Below are positions 53,001-62,904 of a DNA stretch of 64,000 nt, in pieces. This stretch comes from Eopsaltria australis (taxonomy: Eukaryota; Chordata; Aves; Passeriformes; Petroicidae), in assembly GCA_034509425.1 (NCBI GenBank), contig JAVTVJ010011652.1:2185001-2249000 (forward strand), written 5' to 3'. A program made the position numbers and the translations under genes. The notes beneath the pieces are model-generated. The model worked only from the letters and a program-made list of their open reading frames with translations. It did not search any database and was not told the DNA's origin. Within the stretch, counting starts at the first letter, position 1. Every line of letters begins with the position of its first letter.

Positions 53001-53957
53001 GCTATTTTTCAAAAATCAGGAAAATAAATAAAATGAGAACTTAATCTAGAAAACCACTGGGATAACATAAATTAGGAAAATACAGATTCGGGTAATAAGA
53101 GAAGCTGTGTTTCAATCAAAGTCTTTGATCATTCAAGATAAGTATACTGGAAAACAAAATCTTCTGCTTTATTTGATTGCTTTAGGAAATAATCCCTTTC
53201 TTCTCCATTTCTACCCAAAGTACCAGAAAACCCACTCCAGAAAGTAACAAAAATCTCCCACTGTTACACCTCACTGGACACAAGCTTTTCCCCCATCCCT
53301 GAAATCAAAATGTCTTGTACCCGTTACTTCATCCATATTGTACTTTAAATATGCTGCCACTGTAGTGCTCTAACATTTCAATTTGCTTGTGCTATTTTCA
53401 ACATTTCCTTTAATTTCTTTATAAAAATATATAAAGGAAGAAAACTGTTTACTGAATAAAACAAAGTCTATCCTCCCTCTAAACAAAACCTTCATTAATC
53501 TTGCATAGACTTCAGATTCTTATTGTATAGAAAACAAAAATAAATCCTACAGATGTCTGGAAAAGTATCCTGCAATGAGAAACTTCAGGACATTTATTTC
53601 ATTTCTTAGACTGAAAGTAAGTTTGGAACCACCACTTCATGTAACACCTTTTTGCAAGGTGCAGACACAAACCAATCATCTCCAGGGATTGTTTACTCTT
53701 GAAACTATTCCCTTAGGCTGATATTTCAGACTTAACATAATAGCACCTTCATATATTGCATTCTAGAAACATTTGACTGGAAGAACAATCCACATAGGAA
53801 AAACTATGGTAAAATGGAAATATCCTGAAACAGATTTCAAGAAAGCAAATTGCCACACCATGTTCTTGTGTCTTTCAAGCTGTAACAGACTTGTCACCAT
53901 GGTATTTCAGGATTTCATTACCAGCTGCAAAGAAAAAACTTTTTGAGCGCATTTATC
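44016..53957. other. Intergenic, downstream of TRUB1, no gene recognised
   Basis: Unique AT-rich sequence with a CpG-bearing patch (49140-49215), a short (AGGC)n run (51390-51403), an (AGC)n run near 51453 and poly-A (51281-51293). Overlapping frames of 128 codons (minus, 50512-50898) and 135 codons (plus, 52539-52946) show no motifs. CNEs or a long non-coding RNA cannot be seen from sequence alone. Confidence 0.6.
49140..49215. other. Small CpG cluster
   Basis: TGAACGCTCCTC, TGCCGGCGCCGCAC and AACTCGTAAATG place six CpGs in about 55 bases, in a region otherwise nearly devoid of CpG. No TATA, initiator or exon structure is recognisable around it. Confidence 0.5.
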
Positions 53958-54272
53958 AGACATTATTGTATATAATTTTTTATTGATGAATTCCCAACAG
54001 CAGCCATCTTGCACTTTGGAAGTTCTTTAAAAGTCTATAAAAATTTGGCATCAGTAGCAGTGTGCAAGAAGGAAAATAAACGATCAAGAAACAGTTAGCA
54101 CTGGATATTTTCAGTGCACATTCTAACCCAAGGAAACAAAAGAACCATTTCTCTTGCGCTGCAGTTTGTCACCTTCCCAGTACAGACTTGCAGATTTACA
54201 CAGGAGGCGAGGCAATCCCAATCCAATCTTAAAACATCTCAATCATTCAGTCTTTTTCCTTGACCCAGCTTA
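53958..54272 (-). other. TRUB1: TRUB1 3' untranslated region (inferred)
   Basis: The sequence from the stop codon to the expected cleavage point below the AATAAA at 53979-53984 is about 310 bases. It has no splice-like interruption and no coding potential on the minus strand. The exact cleavage position is inferred from the usual 10-30 base spacing. Longer isoforms using AATAAA-type sites further left (for example near 53170) cannot be excluded. Confidence 0.6.
53979..53984 (-). terminator. TRUB1: Polyadenylation signal AATAAA for TRUB1
   Basis: A canonical AATAAA lies on the minus strand about 290 bases past the TRUB1 stop. A T-rich element (AGTTTTTTCTTTG on the minus strand, near 53930-53943) lies 35-50 bases further on, where a downstream U-rich element is expected. 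Confidence 0.6.
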
Positions 54273-54487
54273 TCACTTATCCTCACAGATCACAGCAGTT
54301 TCTCCAGGATGCTCTGTCTTCAATTTTTTGCGAGCTGGCTCTCCCAGGAGCAGGGCTGAGCAGTGCTCCAAGGACCGAGCAATTTCATCAATTGTCCACT
54401 TGTCCTCTTGCAGGGCGTGCTCCTCCAGCGTGAACGGCCCCTGCTTGGTGCGGGTCAGCTCCTGCACTGTGGCACAGGTGGAGAGCT
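54273..54487 (-). CDS. TRUB1: TRUB1 last coding exon and stop codon
   Basis: This exon contributes 215 coding bases and begins after CTCTGCTGCAG. It encodes [19 protein letters not shown], then [23 protein letters not shown] and a variable tail ending VICEDK. The L-T-R-T-K-Q-G-P-F segment is the conserved C-terminal core strand. The tail is rich in charged residues ([11 protein letters not shown]) and lacks the longer extension I recall in mammalian TRUB1. Stop codon TGA (54273-54275) is followed at once by an in-frame TAA, so read-through is blocked. Confidence 0.96.
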
Positions 54488-57400
54488 CTGCAGCAGAGGA
54501 GGAAAGAGGGATTGGACAAAGTACATGGATAAACGTTAAAAGTGTATTTTTGTATGTAGCCTTTTACGTTATTCTGCTTTGTCTGACAAGGAAGGTCATG
54601 AAGATTTATCACTCGTTGATATCTTCTTAAATTTGACCCAAGGAAGTCCTTTGATTCCAATAGCTGTCCAGTGTAGTAAAGAGTTCAGAATCTGACAGAA
54701 AGCTGTCAAGAATTTTCCCAGATTTAGAACAGAAAGTGAGGAAATAAATGTCATAAGATGCAAGCAGAACATTCTGCATTCTCAAGTGACCATGAACTGT
54801 TTTTCCACACATTTTGAGGCCTTAGCACTTCTTGCCTTCAAGAGGAATTTTTAACATTTTTATCCTGTGCTGCCTATCAGGATAATAGAAACTAAGATAA
54901 AGAAAAATAAAAAATATATACAAATGCTCTCCTATGATAAAAAATATATACAAATGCTCTCCTATGATAAATAAATACCAGCAGGACATAATTACATATC
55001 AAGAAGCTACAAAGCATAACAGCAACCAGAGCTAGCTTGTGAGCACACAGGCACACGAAAATATTCTCTCTCATCCTTTCTGATGCAGGAAGATTTTTAT
55101 CTCATTTTCAATTTTTGAAAAGAAGACAGTTGTGGACAGACTTTATCTTGGTTTGTCATTAAAGGGCTAAACATAAGCCAGTATGCTCAGAAGGCAGGAA
55201 CAGAAACTTCGACTTGCCTAAGCACAAATAACAACATTGAAATTCATAGGCTTATCCCGTATTACTTGCCTTCCTGCAAATGTATCATTAAAAAAAAAAA
55301 AAAAAGTTTGAAATGGATTATCTATTCTCCATCGTGCAGTTTGATAGATACCAGAGCACAAGACAAATAACCCTGTGGGAAAGCAAAACTATTCAGTTCA
55401 GGCAAAGGAGAAAGAAAACACTCGAAAAATCATCACCAGTGTGGAAGTCTTTCCAGCAGATAGGGTTTATTATATGCATGGTAATGTTCTGTGCAATCTG
55501 TTTTCAAAATGTGATGAATAATGTTTAAAAAGACAGTATCTTTCTTTTTCTCATCCTTAATCTGAGTTAGCTTTAACACATGAAAGAGGGGGAAAAAAGT
55601 CCCCCCCCCCCACCTTGCATTATCTTGCTCAGTGCTGCTACTTGCTCCATTTTTATCACCTGGCCCCCAAGGTCCTCTGGCAATTATTTAGCCATCATTC
55701 CCCCATGCCCCTAAGGAAATTACCTGAGTATATAAAAACAAGTGATAGCACTACAATTCTGCAAAATAACACACGGGTCTAGTACACAGAATGACAAAAT
55801 TTTTCCATAAACACACACTTGTTCCTTACATTGTCATGGTTTTTTTTCAAGCCTACCTTTGCCAATGTCATTGACCAGGCTCCTGACATAAAAGCCACCA
55901 CCACATTCAACATCTGGAATGTTAAAAATGACATGGTAAATTGCCAGTGCCACGTGAAATCTACTTTACATAGAAGCCATGCCCCCACATAAATGTAAAA
56001 ATGCACTAAGCAAACAACCCAGTGATAAAATATTTATAGGATGCAACATCAATTATTCATCCTGGAACATATGTGAGGGTGAGATTGCTAAGCTAGACAG
56101 GAGGGAAAGCAAATAAAATGGCAACTGTACTAACTCACCAGAATTTAAGTATCTGCTATGGTATGTTAAGAAATACTTCAGTCCTATTCATTTGAAGCAT
56201 TTCAGGTTGATTCATATTTCTAATGATGAAAGCAAGCTATTTCAAGTATAGTGTATACTGACTATCAGTGTTTCTCAGATACTGCACACAGGCAGCTCTG
56301 TTAGAATTTTAAAATTCACCTTTAACTTTCCTTGCTTTCTCACCCTTCCCTTCCCCCTCTGCCAGTGATCAGCTTCTTGTCATCCAACCATAAAGTAAGG
56401 GCTGAAGTCATACAGCACTGGGTTCTGCCACTCATACCTGCTCATCATAAAACATCTGGTCCATCACAGGACTGGGGATCACCTGGGCAGACACATCAAT
56501 GCAAGGCATCATCCTGACCTTACAGTAGCATTAAACATTTACAACAGTCTTTTTGGTTTATTTATTAATATGCTTCTTAATACCAAGTGCTACCCAAGTT
56601 TCCTGGTGAATGACAGAAGGAAGGATAAGATCCTGCCTCCTCAACAAGAAAGGGGTCTAACAGTAACTGAAACTGGTCCTGGGAGAGATGCCAGCAGGTC
56701 TGGGCATGTGTGTAAAAGAATGGCAAAGTGAAGTAAGCAGACCTGAGAGAGGAATGAGCTGGAGGTTGCAATATCATGGGCAGATGCAAATAATCCCCTG
56801 ACCAGTCTCTCAGAATTTTCCCTCACTGAGAGATTAGATATAATCAGCTTAACTTAAAACCAAAATACAGAGATTTTAATGCAAAGTGAAAGTCTGCACA
56901 TGGACTCACACCAAAATAAGTAGCTGAGCGAAATGAAACCCCTTTCACTCTCTTAGTCCCATTCTGAGTGTAAATAAACATGAACAGGCTGGGAGCATTG
57001 CTCTATGTAACAATCTTTGACCTTTACCCAGCGTGAACAGTGGTGGCTGGAAGTGCTGGAGAGAAAGGCTGTACACTCTTACTGGCCGAGCAGGCTTTGC
57101 TTCCACTGCTTCCCCTCTCTTCATCAGGGTTGAAAGCCTTTCTCCATCCTTCTTCAAAGCAGAATAGCTGATCAGACAGAGCATGAAAATGTGTGTCATA
57201 CGGTTGTAACAGAACAGGCCTCCCATTCTCCAGATCCTGGTAATATTGTACTAGAGTAGCACACATTTTACTCCTCTCCAAGTACTCACAAAAAACCACA
57301 AAAGCCCAGCAAGTGCTGCTGAAATCTCTTGGACACAGAACATCCCATTTACCAGTAGCTACTTAAATGGCAAAACAAGAGATGGTCCTGTATTCCTCTC

Positions 57401-60400
57401 TTGCTGTACAGATTTAAAAGCATTTCACCACTCACTCTGCAGTGTCTGAGATAATAAAAGGGTTTCTATAAGGGTTACAACACTTGCAGCTGCCTCTAAC
57501 ATTCTGTGTCTCAGAGATCTGCAGGGCATCCTTTGTTTCAGTGTTATGTTGAGCTGAGCATTGGAAGCCACTCAGGCAACCCCTCTAATTCTACACTGCA
57601 CCTTTCCTTGCCCCACACCAGGGTCTTTCCTGAACAGCAGCTGCCAAGTTCTAGGATGTTTAGGGAACAACTGCAGAACCAAAGAACTGATTTCACTAAT
57701 TACACGGAACTTTATCCAAAGCTCCAACTTTGGTCACGACAGAAAGATGACCATAGAAAAATCCCAAAAGATCTTGCTCACAATATCAGAGGCAAATTTG
57801 AAACAGGTCACATGAAGAAGAACACGTGGGGCATTACTGACCTCACAGGGCTCACTCTGGAACCACTGTGAGTGACACATGGCAAATGCAAAGGAAAGCA
57901 GGTTAGCTTAAATCACCATAAAAGCCATCTGTCACAAGCTAAGTCATGCACACTGCCAGCTACTACGGCTCACCTGACCAGAAGAAATTTGCTAAGCTAC
58001 AGAAGCTCAGTCACTAATCACTCATTCATAGTATAAGTTTTCAGAAAACTAATTCAAAGTCATTTAAGGCACTTCCATAGAGATGTCAGTAAGACTGGAA
58101 GACAGGATAGAAGACAAGCCCTACAAAGCTGTTCTATACTTTTGCTGCTTTACATTTAGCCAAAACACCCAAAGTCTCCAGGTCACCATTTTGTGCTGAT
58201 CTTCAAACAGGCATGACCTGGAAATGTTGCAAATTTTAAACTCTTGACTGCCTGGCCTCTATCCTCTTGTCAAAATGTGTCTTAATATTTCTGAGAGAAC
58301 TGACTTCTGTTGGCAAGTCCTGACAGCTGAACACAACTGTCAGGAGTGTCTGAATACCATGGAACTTACAGTGGAGGAACTTGCATGATGTCCCCTGTGA
58401 ACTTTTGCAGAACATTTTCAAGATCTCCTTTTGTTACCTGGTCTGTGGAAAGAAAACAGTCAGTATGTTAGTATTGATTATTCACATAGCACTAATGGCA
58501 TCAATCACATTCTGCAAACAGATACAAGTTAGAGTTTCCTCTCTTTTGAATTTACATGGGGTGAAAAACACCACAGAAAAGAGATAAAAAACAGACTGCA
58601 GGCAGGAATGTGAATTATCACGAAAAGAATGGAACAAACTGTTCAAGGTGATCAGGACAATCTGGGTACTTTCAGAAGGGCAGAAATCCTCCTAAACATT
58701 TTCTTTTGCAATTTCCCTCTCTTGAGGCTTCAAAGTCATCTTTCCTGGAAACTATATAAAAACTACAACACTTGGAATATTCTTATTTTTTTAAAAAAGC
58801 ACCAAAAAGAATAAAATGCTCATCTAAGCCTGGGAACTTCTCACTAAGAGAACCTAACTGCAGCAAAAAATACAAGAGATTCGAGAACAAAACCACTGGT
58901 GTAGAAAAAGACTGTATCTGAAACAACACATCAAATTTCCCTGTCAAACAACTAACCTGCAAATGTACTCTGGGGTATAGTTATATATTAAGTAAGGCAA
59001 TTTTCTAACGAAATTCTGTAAAAGAAAGACAGCTGGTTTAGGCAATGTGCTTTCTTTTAAGAGTACACATACACATCTGTCCCACTTTTATTGGAAGGCT
59101 ATAGCCTAAGAAGCTGATTGCACACAGGTCCTCTGAAGCTCTATTCAACAGAGATGACATTCATCCCTAATTTGTTTAGAGAGTGCAAACATAAGATCTG
59201 TAATCACAATGCACTTCAGTGCATTTCTGCTGTCTAGGGTTTGAGTAGCCCTGTTTCTCATAAGTTATATTTAATTAGTGTCATCCCTGCTAAGTCAACA
59301 GCATTCCAGAACCAACCAAATTCATTTATTGAGCCTTTGTCGTATTTTGAAACAGACCTTTACTTGCAAGCCTTAAAAGCCGGATGTATTTCATGCTGTA
59401 AGTAAAAAAGATGAGATTTCTTTTCACAGCAGTTCTGGGAGGTGGCCCTGTGGTTCCTCACTTCTGCAAAGCACACTTTGCAGCCTCAAGAGCAGATGCT
59501 GTCCCTAGCCCCAAGCAGCTGTCCCAAGATGTGCTATTAACAGCAAGGTTGCGAGGCACAAGGCACAAAACCCACTCAGGGATGCTGAGAGAGACTGATT
59601 TACATCAGAATATGGGCTCAGAACAACAAAATCAACTGCATCATAAGTCTGAATCTTCTCAAGAGTTTCTTACATGGTGATTTCAATCTTGTTACTACTT
59701 AGCAACCTATCACAACAAAACCACATGGCAGAAAGTCAGCATGGCTCAGCTCCATGACAGTGATCCTGTCAGCCTTCTGGTGAATCCCAGGTTGCTTCAA
59801 GTTAGAATTCAACATTTAAGACTTAAGCACAAGTGCCCCTTGGACTTCTTGCAATCTTCACCCCATGAACTGCATTTGTGGCCAGAGAATTTAATGAGAC
59901 ACCTGAGTTCAGTTCTGGCTCTGATCTCATATTCCCCTTACTGAGAGGTTACATGTGACCTCTGAGGAAGTAACTCATGACACAGGCAAACTCCATCTCA
60001 GGAGAAAAAAATATCCCCATGTGAAGAAGGATGCATTAAGCCATTAACAACCAAGAGTTGTGTGGTGTGCTATCAAAGTAAGTATTTAAAGATGAGTTTG
60101 CTAAGATCTAGTGTGCTTTTGAACACTGGTGACTATTGAGTGATTTTTCTGATACAAGGGAAGGAAGTTACCAAACCAAAAGCTGCCAATTGTGCCACAA
60201 CCTCAAAAAGCCTTTATTGAAGGGTGATTCTGCCCTGTGCTTGTTAACAAACTACTCCAGAAGAGAACACAAGAATTATCCATGACAGTGTAACAGAAAT
60301 TCAGTAGATGACCTCAATTCGGTCTGGCCCAGCACAAATTATTTGAAAACAGACAAGAAGAATCCTGAAAGGACTGCACTCTCCAAATTATTCAGGTAGC

Positions 60401-62904
60401 TCTATTAAACATATATTTCAGCATAATCATCAGAGACCTGAGAAAAGCCTCATTAATTCTCTTCTCCATGTCTGGATATAGCCTGTAGGCAGCTGGGAGG
60501 AGGTAGGTTTCAGAATGTACATTCCTGTACACAGTTACAAATATTATAAAAGGGCTACTACCATTAATGTGCTCAAAAAAGCATCAGAGGAATACTAAAT
60601 GCTACTTGCTTTCAAAGTCAGCACCTGACAGCCTGGCAGCAGTATGAAACCATAACCTAATTTCACGTGGAAATGCAAACTCGTTGTCTGATAAGAAACA
60701 AAAAGCTACGGGAAGTTCAGATGGGGTTAAAAGCAAGGAGTTCTCTTCAGTACATCCTGTCATCGTGACTAACTGTACAGTTTGCTTCCTAAGCTGCTGT
60801 CTAGGGACACTTTGAGGACTAAAATGTAACACTTTCTCAGAGTTAATATAGCTGGCAACTTTCTGCAGGCACTTCCCTCTTATGTTGAAATGAAGTCACT
60901 CAAGGAGAGTTTTACACATCTTGCAAACTGGTTTAGAGCCTTTCTCTGCACTAAGGCCCAATCCTGGATGACGTTGGCACTGCAAGATTTATATTCCCTT
61001 GAAGATGGTCTGCTTCTCCAAGAATCTTTGTAGGTGTCTAAAGAAAACTGAAATTCAGCTCAAATATCTGGTTTGCCTTTCCTTGGAGTACCTATTAGGG
61101 TTAGAAATTAGGGATGGTGGGCCTAAGAGAGTATCCTGCAGAAAACCAAGCTGCTTTGGAGAAGACGCTAGAAAAGATGAGAAATACAAAACATGCAGGT
61201 ACCATGGAGAAAAAGAAAGGAGTATCCACGCTCTTTTCTTTCTGAAGAAATCACATCTGACTGATTTGCACCAATATGGAAAGCAACTGAGACTAATGTC
61301 ACGAGCATTTCCTCCAGCTGTCACTTTTGGAAAAAGGAAACTGCACCGCCCTAGCACTGCCAAGGTACGTGATGAACTGGATCATGCTACTGATCTCAAC
61401 TTAAAGTGACAAGCAACACAAAAAAGGGTTAGTATTTTTAAGCCAAATCAGTTCCCCAAGCACACAGTCTAACAGAAAGGTAAACCACCATAACAGAGGA
61501 GGCAGTGCAGAGGTGGGAACTGCTGTAACAGGAGCTGCCACGGAGAGAAACACACACAAAAACAACACTGTAAATTCTGTCTGCAGCAAACCAGACAAAA
61601 AGAAAAAAGCAAAACTAGCGTTTCAAAAACAGATTTTGATTTTTTTTAAATTAACTGACCATGGAAGTTGCATCTGTTTGAAATGGTATTTCACAGCTTA
61701 TATGTGGGCAAGTATCTCTGACTACTTCTTAGCACCAGCATAACCACAAAATCCCACCTTGAGAGGTACAGATAAATACCAAGAAAGTGAATCATTCCCC
61801 CACTCAACCATCATTGGCAACTCTAACACCATGTGCATGCTCAGTCTTCCCGAAGCTTAGAGACATAGAATTTGATCCTGAAGCATAAATAAATGATCCA
61901 ACATCTCTGAACAACATTGCCTAGTAAATAACACTATTTAGAATGTGGACAAGAAACTCATGCCTGCCTGCCTCATGAGAAAAGGAAAACTGCAAAAGAA
62001 AAGAGATTGGGAGTGAGAAGTGAAATCCAGGATACCTTTTTCATCATGCTATTAAAAAAATATTATTTACTTCATGTACCTATTACCAGGTACAAAGAAT
62101 CTCAGACCTGTAGAGTTGCTAAGCAACTGGTTACCCATTATTTTTTAAATTTTTTTCCCCCAAGGTTGTGAAAGAACTAATAACAAATACATTTACTGTG
62201 TCCCTGGTTAGTTCTACATTGTTTCTAAGATGCCCAGCAAAGCCACAGTCAGGAGGGGTTCTGAAGCCTTAAACCCTTGCATTGTGCTCTGTCAGCCAGA
62301 AAATTTCATTTATTAAAGATGCAAGCAAGACCAAGATCTAGAAGACAGCCATATGTAGAATGTGGTTCATGCCATCCTCATTAAACGTTAACCAGTCTGT
62401 AGGTGAAGTGGTGTCCTAGAGGGAAGATCCAAGTATTTTATTCTTCTACTGGCCTTAAAGGGTTTTACTAAGAGAGGACTCCTGGGACTACACTCTGAGA
62501 GAGGAAAATGTTACTGGACACAGCACGTCATTTGTCAACCTGTCGAAGATTTAAAATGACACAGTCCTGCCCAGTTCTATTTCCTCCCTCCTAATCTAAT
62601 GCCTGGTTTGTTTTTTTCCAGCAGAAATGAACACTTGCATTGGACATAATTGCATGAAGCTGGTTTGAATTATATGAGCACTGAAGCTGAAGATGAAATA
62701 ATCTTAGTTTAATTTCACATCTAAACTTAATTCAGAGTCCCAAACATCTCTTCCGCTTTCCTATGACAGAGACCACTTATGCCTTCAAATTACATCAAGT
62801 GTATAGATACATTTATGCTTACCATAAGGTTTTTCTTCAGTTACTTTTCCTGTAGCATCTAATGTATCAGTAGCCTTGCCCAGCATTCCAATGGCAGTGT
62901 ACTT
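54273..62904 (-). CDS. TRUB1: TRUB1, pseudouridine synthase (C-terminal 188 residues, five exons; 5' part outside window)
   Basis: TRUB1 converts uridine to pseudouridine in RNA. It is known as a major mRNA pseudouridine synthase acting on a tRNA T-loop-like stem-loop motif, and has been linked to position 55 of tRNA and to let-7 maturation. The joined exons 62823-62904, 58370-58442, 57028-57167, 55857-55913 and 54273-54487 total 567 bases, that is 188 codons plus a stop, with no frame break. Visible TruB-family signatures, in order, are [67 protein letters not shown] and [17 protein letters not shown]. The match to the mammalian protein, as I recall it, is close throughout except in the tail. 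The catalytic aspartate motif (GGTLD type) belongs to earlier exons beyond 64000. TRUB2 is excluded because these motifs are TRUB1-type. The intact frame, introns and splice sites argue for a functional gene, not a retrocopy. Confidence 0.96.
54907..54966. repeat. Perfect 2 x 30-bp tandem duplication
   Basis: The unit begins ATAAAAAATATATACAAATG and ends CTCTCCTATG. It occurs twice without mismatch and is followed by a partial third start (ATAAATAA). Identity between the copies implies a recent duplication. It lies within the last TRUB1 intron. Confidence 0.95.
55601..55611. repeat. Poly-C run of 11
   Basis: Eleven consecutive C bases in the last TRUB1 intron. Such tracts are prone to slippage and to sequencing error. 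Confidence 0.9.
55857..55913 (-). CDS. TRUB1: TRUB1 coding exon ([19 protein letters not shown])
   Basis: This 57-base mini-exon is too short to stand out as an open frame and was found by its peptide. The acceptor is AACATTCCAG before ATGTTG and the donor is AAAG before GTAGGC. It joins in phase 1 on both sides. It carries the TruB motif C-x-x-G-[TF]-Y-[IV]-R-[ST]-[IL], whose arginine is an active-site residue (Arg181 in E. coli TruB). Skipping it would keep the reading frame, because 57 is a multiple of three, but would delete this catalytic motif. Confidence 0.95.
55914..57027 (-). other. TRUB1: TRUB1 intron between the 140-bp and 57-bp exons
   Basis: This 1.1-kb intron runs from the GTAAAG donor to the TTCCAG acceptor. 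I see unique AT-rich sequence and a short CT-rich patch near 56330-56365, and no additional exon. Confidence 0.85.
57028..57167 (-). CDS. TRUB1: TRUB1 coding exon ([19 protein letters not shown]...)
   Basis: This 140-base exon begins after CTGATCAG and ends CTGG before GTAAAGG. It encodes [19 protein letters not shown], then [17 protein letters not shown] and FQPPLFTL. The YSALK motif followed by G-x-x-L and the R-P-V-x-V-Y strand are diagnostic of TruB-type synthases (compare YSALKYQGKKLYEYAR in E. coli TruB). Longer open frames across this spot in other registers are shadows or run into intron. Confidence 0.95.
57168..58369 (-). other. TRUB1: TRUB1 intron between the 73-bp and 140-bp exons
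   Basis: This 1.2-kb intron runs from the GTAAGTT donor to GATCAG. It contains a plus-strand chance frame of 121 codons (57506-57871) with no family resemblance. No repeat was recognised. Confidence 0.85.
58370..58442 (-). CDS. TRUB1: TRUB1 coding exon ([16 protein letters not shown]...QVPP)
   Basis: This 73-base exon was located by the peptide [13 protein letters not shown]. The acceptor is CTTTCCACAG before ACCAGG, with a TACTGAC branch-point-like sequence upstream. The donor is CCACT before GTAAGTT. Its first two bases complete the aspartate codon split from the upstream exon, and its last two begin the leucine codon finished in the next exon. It encodes the F-x-G-x-I-x-Q-x-P-P segment conserved in TruB proteins. 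The stretch just before it ([10 protein letters not shown]) is the variable part of the family. Confidence 0.95.
58443..62822 (-). other. TRUB1: TRUB1 intron between the 82-bp and 73-bp exons
   Basis: This 4.4-kb intron is the largest complete intron in the window, with GTAAGC donor and TTCCACAG acceptor. It holds a possible MIR relic (59895-59990) and a plus-strand chance frame of 136 codons (60999-61409) that matches nothing I recognise. The rest is unique AT-rich sequence. Confidence 0.85.
59895..59990 (+). repeat. Possible degenerate MIR/CORE-SINE fragment
   Basis: The order of short blocks resembles the MIR core: GAGTTCAGTTCTGGCTCTG, then CTTACTGAGAGG, TGTGACCTCTG and AAGTAACTCATGAC. 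The MIR consensus has a 'gggttcgaatcctggctctgcc' block and, further on, a 'tgtgaccttgggcaagtcact' block. The match is fragmentary. Confidence 0.35.
62823..62904 (-). CDS. TRUB1: TRUB1 coding exon (KYTAIG...EEKPY), most upstream exon in window
   Basis: This 82-base exon starts in phase 0 after a TTCCCAG acceptor. A CTAAT branch-point-like sequence and a pyrimidine tract lie just upstream on the minus strand. It ends CCTTATG before GTAAGC, leaving one base to complete the next codon. It encodes 27 residues beginning [16 protein letters not shown]. The tyrosine corresponds to the conserved active-site tyrosine of TruB enzymes (the KRY...LG..TDT.D motif of E. coli TruB), and the TDT-D segment is the family hallmark. 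Confidence 0.95.

Larger units (their letters stand above)
54488..55856 (-). other. TRUB1: TRUB1 last intron
   Basis: This 1.37-kb intron is bounded by GTAGGC and CTGCAG. It holds a perfect 30-bp tandem duplication (54907-54966), a poly-A run near 55289-55305 and an 11-base C run (55601-55611). I see no other exon or RNA gene. Confidence 0.85.

Noticed and set aside
1..53950. Search for ATRNL1 or other exons (EGF, CUB or kelch motifs) by eye
   Set aside because: No convincing cysteine-patterned exon with splice sites was seen. Absence is not proven without alignment tools.
55779..56006. 75-codon minus-strand frame over the 57-bp TRUB1 exon
   Set aside because: It is in a different register from the spliced TRUB1 frame (which reads [12 protein letters not shown]) and is therefore a shadow.
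57024..57299. 91-codon minus-strand frame over the 140-bp TRUB1 exon
   Set aside because: It reads a wrong register ([20 protein letters not shown]). The spliced frame gives the TruB motif [14 protein letters not shown] instead.
60999..61409. 136-codon plus-strand frame inside a TRUB1 intron
   Set aside because: Antisense to TRUB1 with no known motif, and a 102-codon frame exists opposite it; judged chance.
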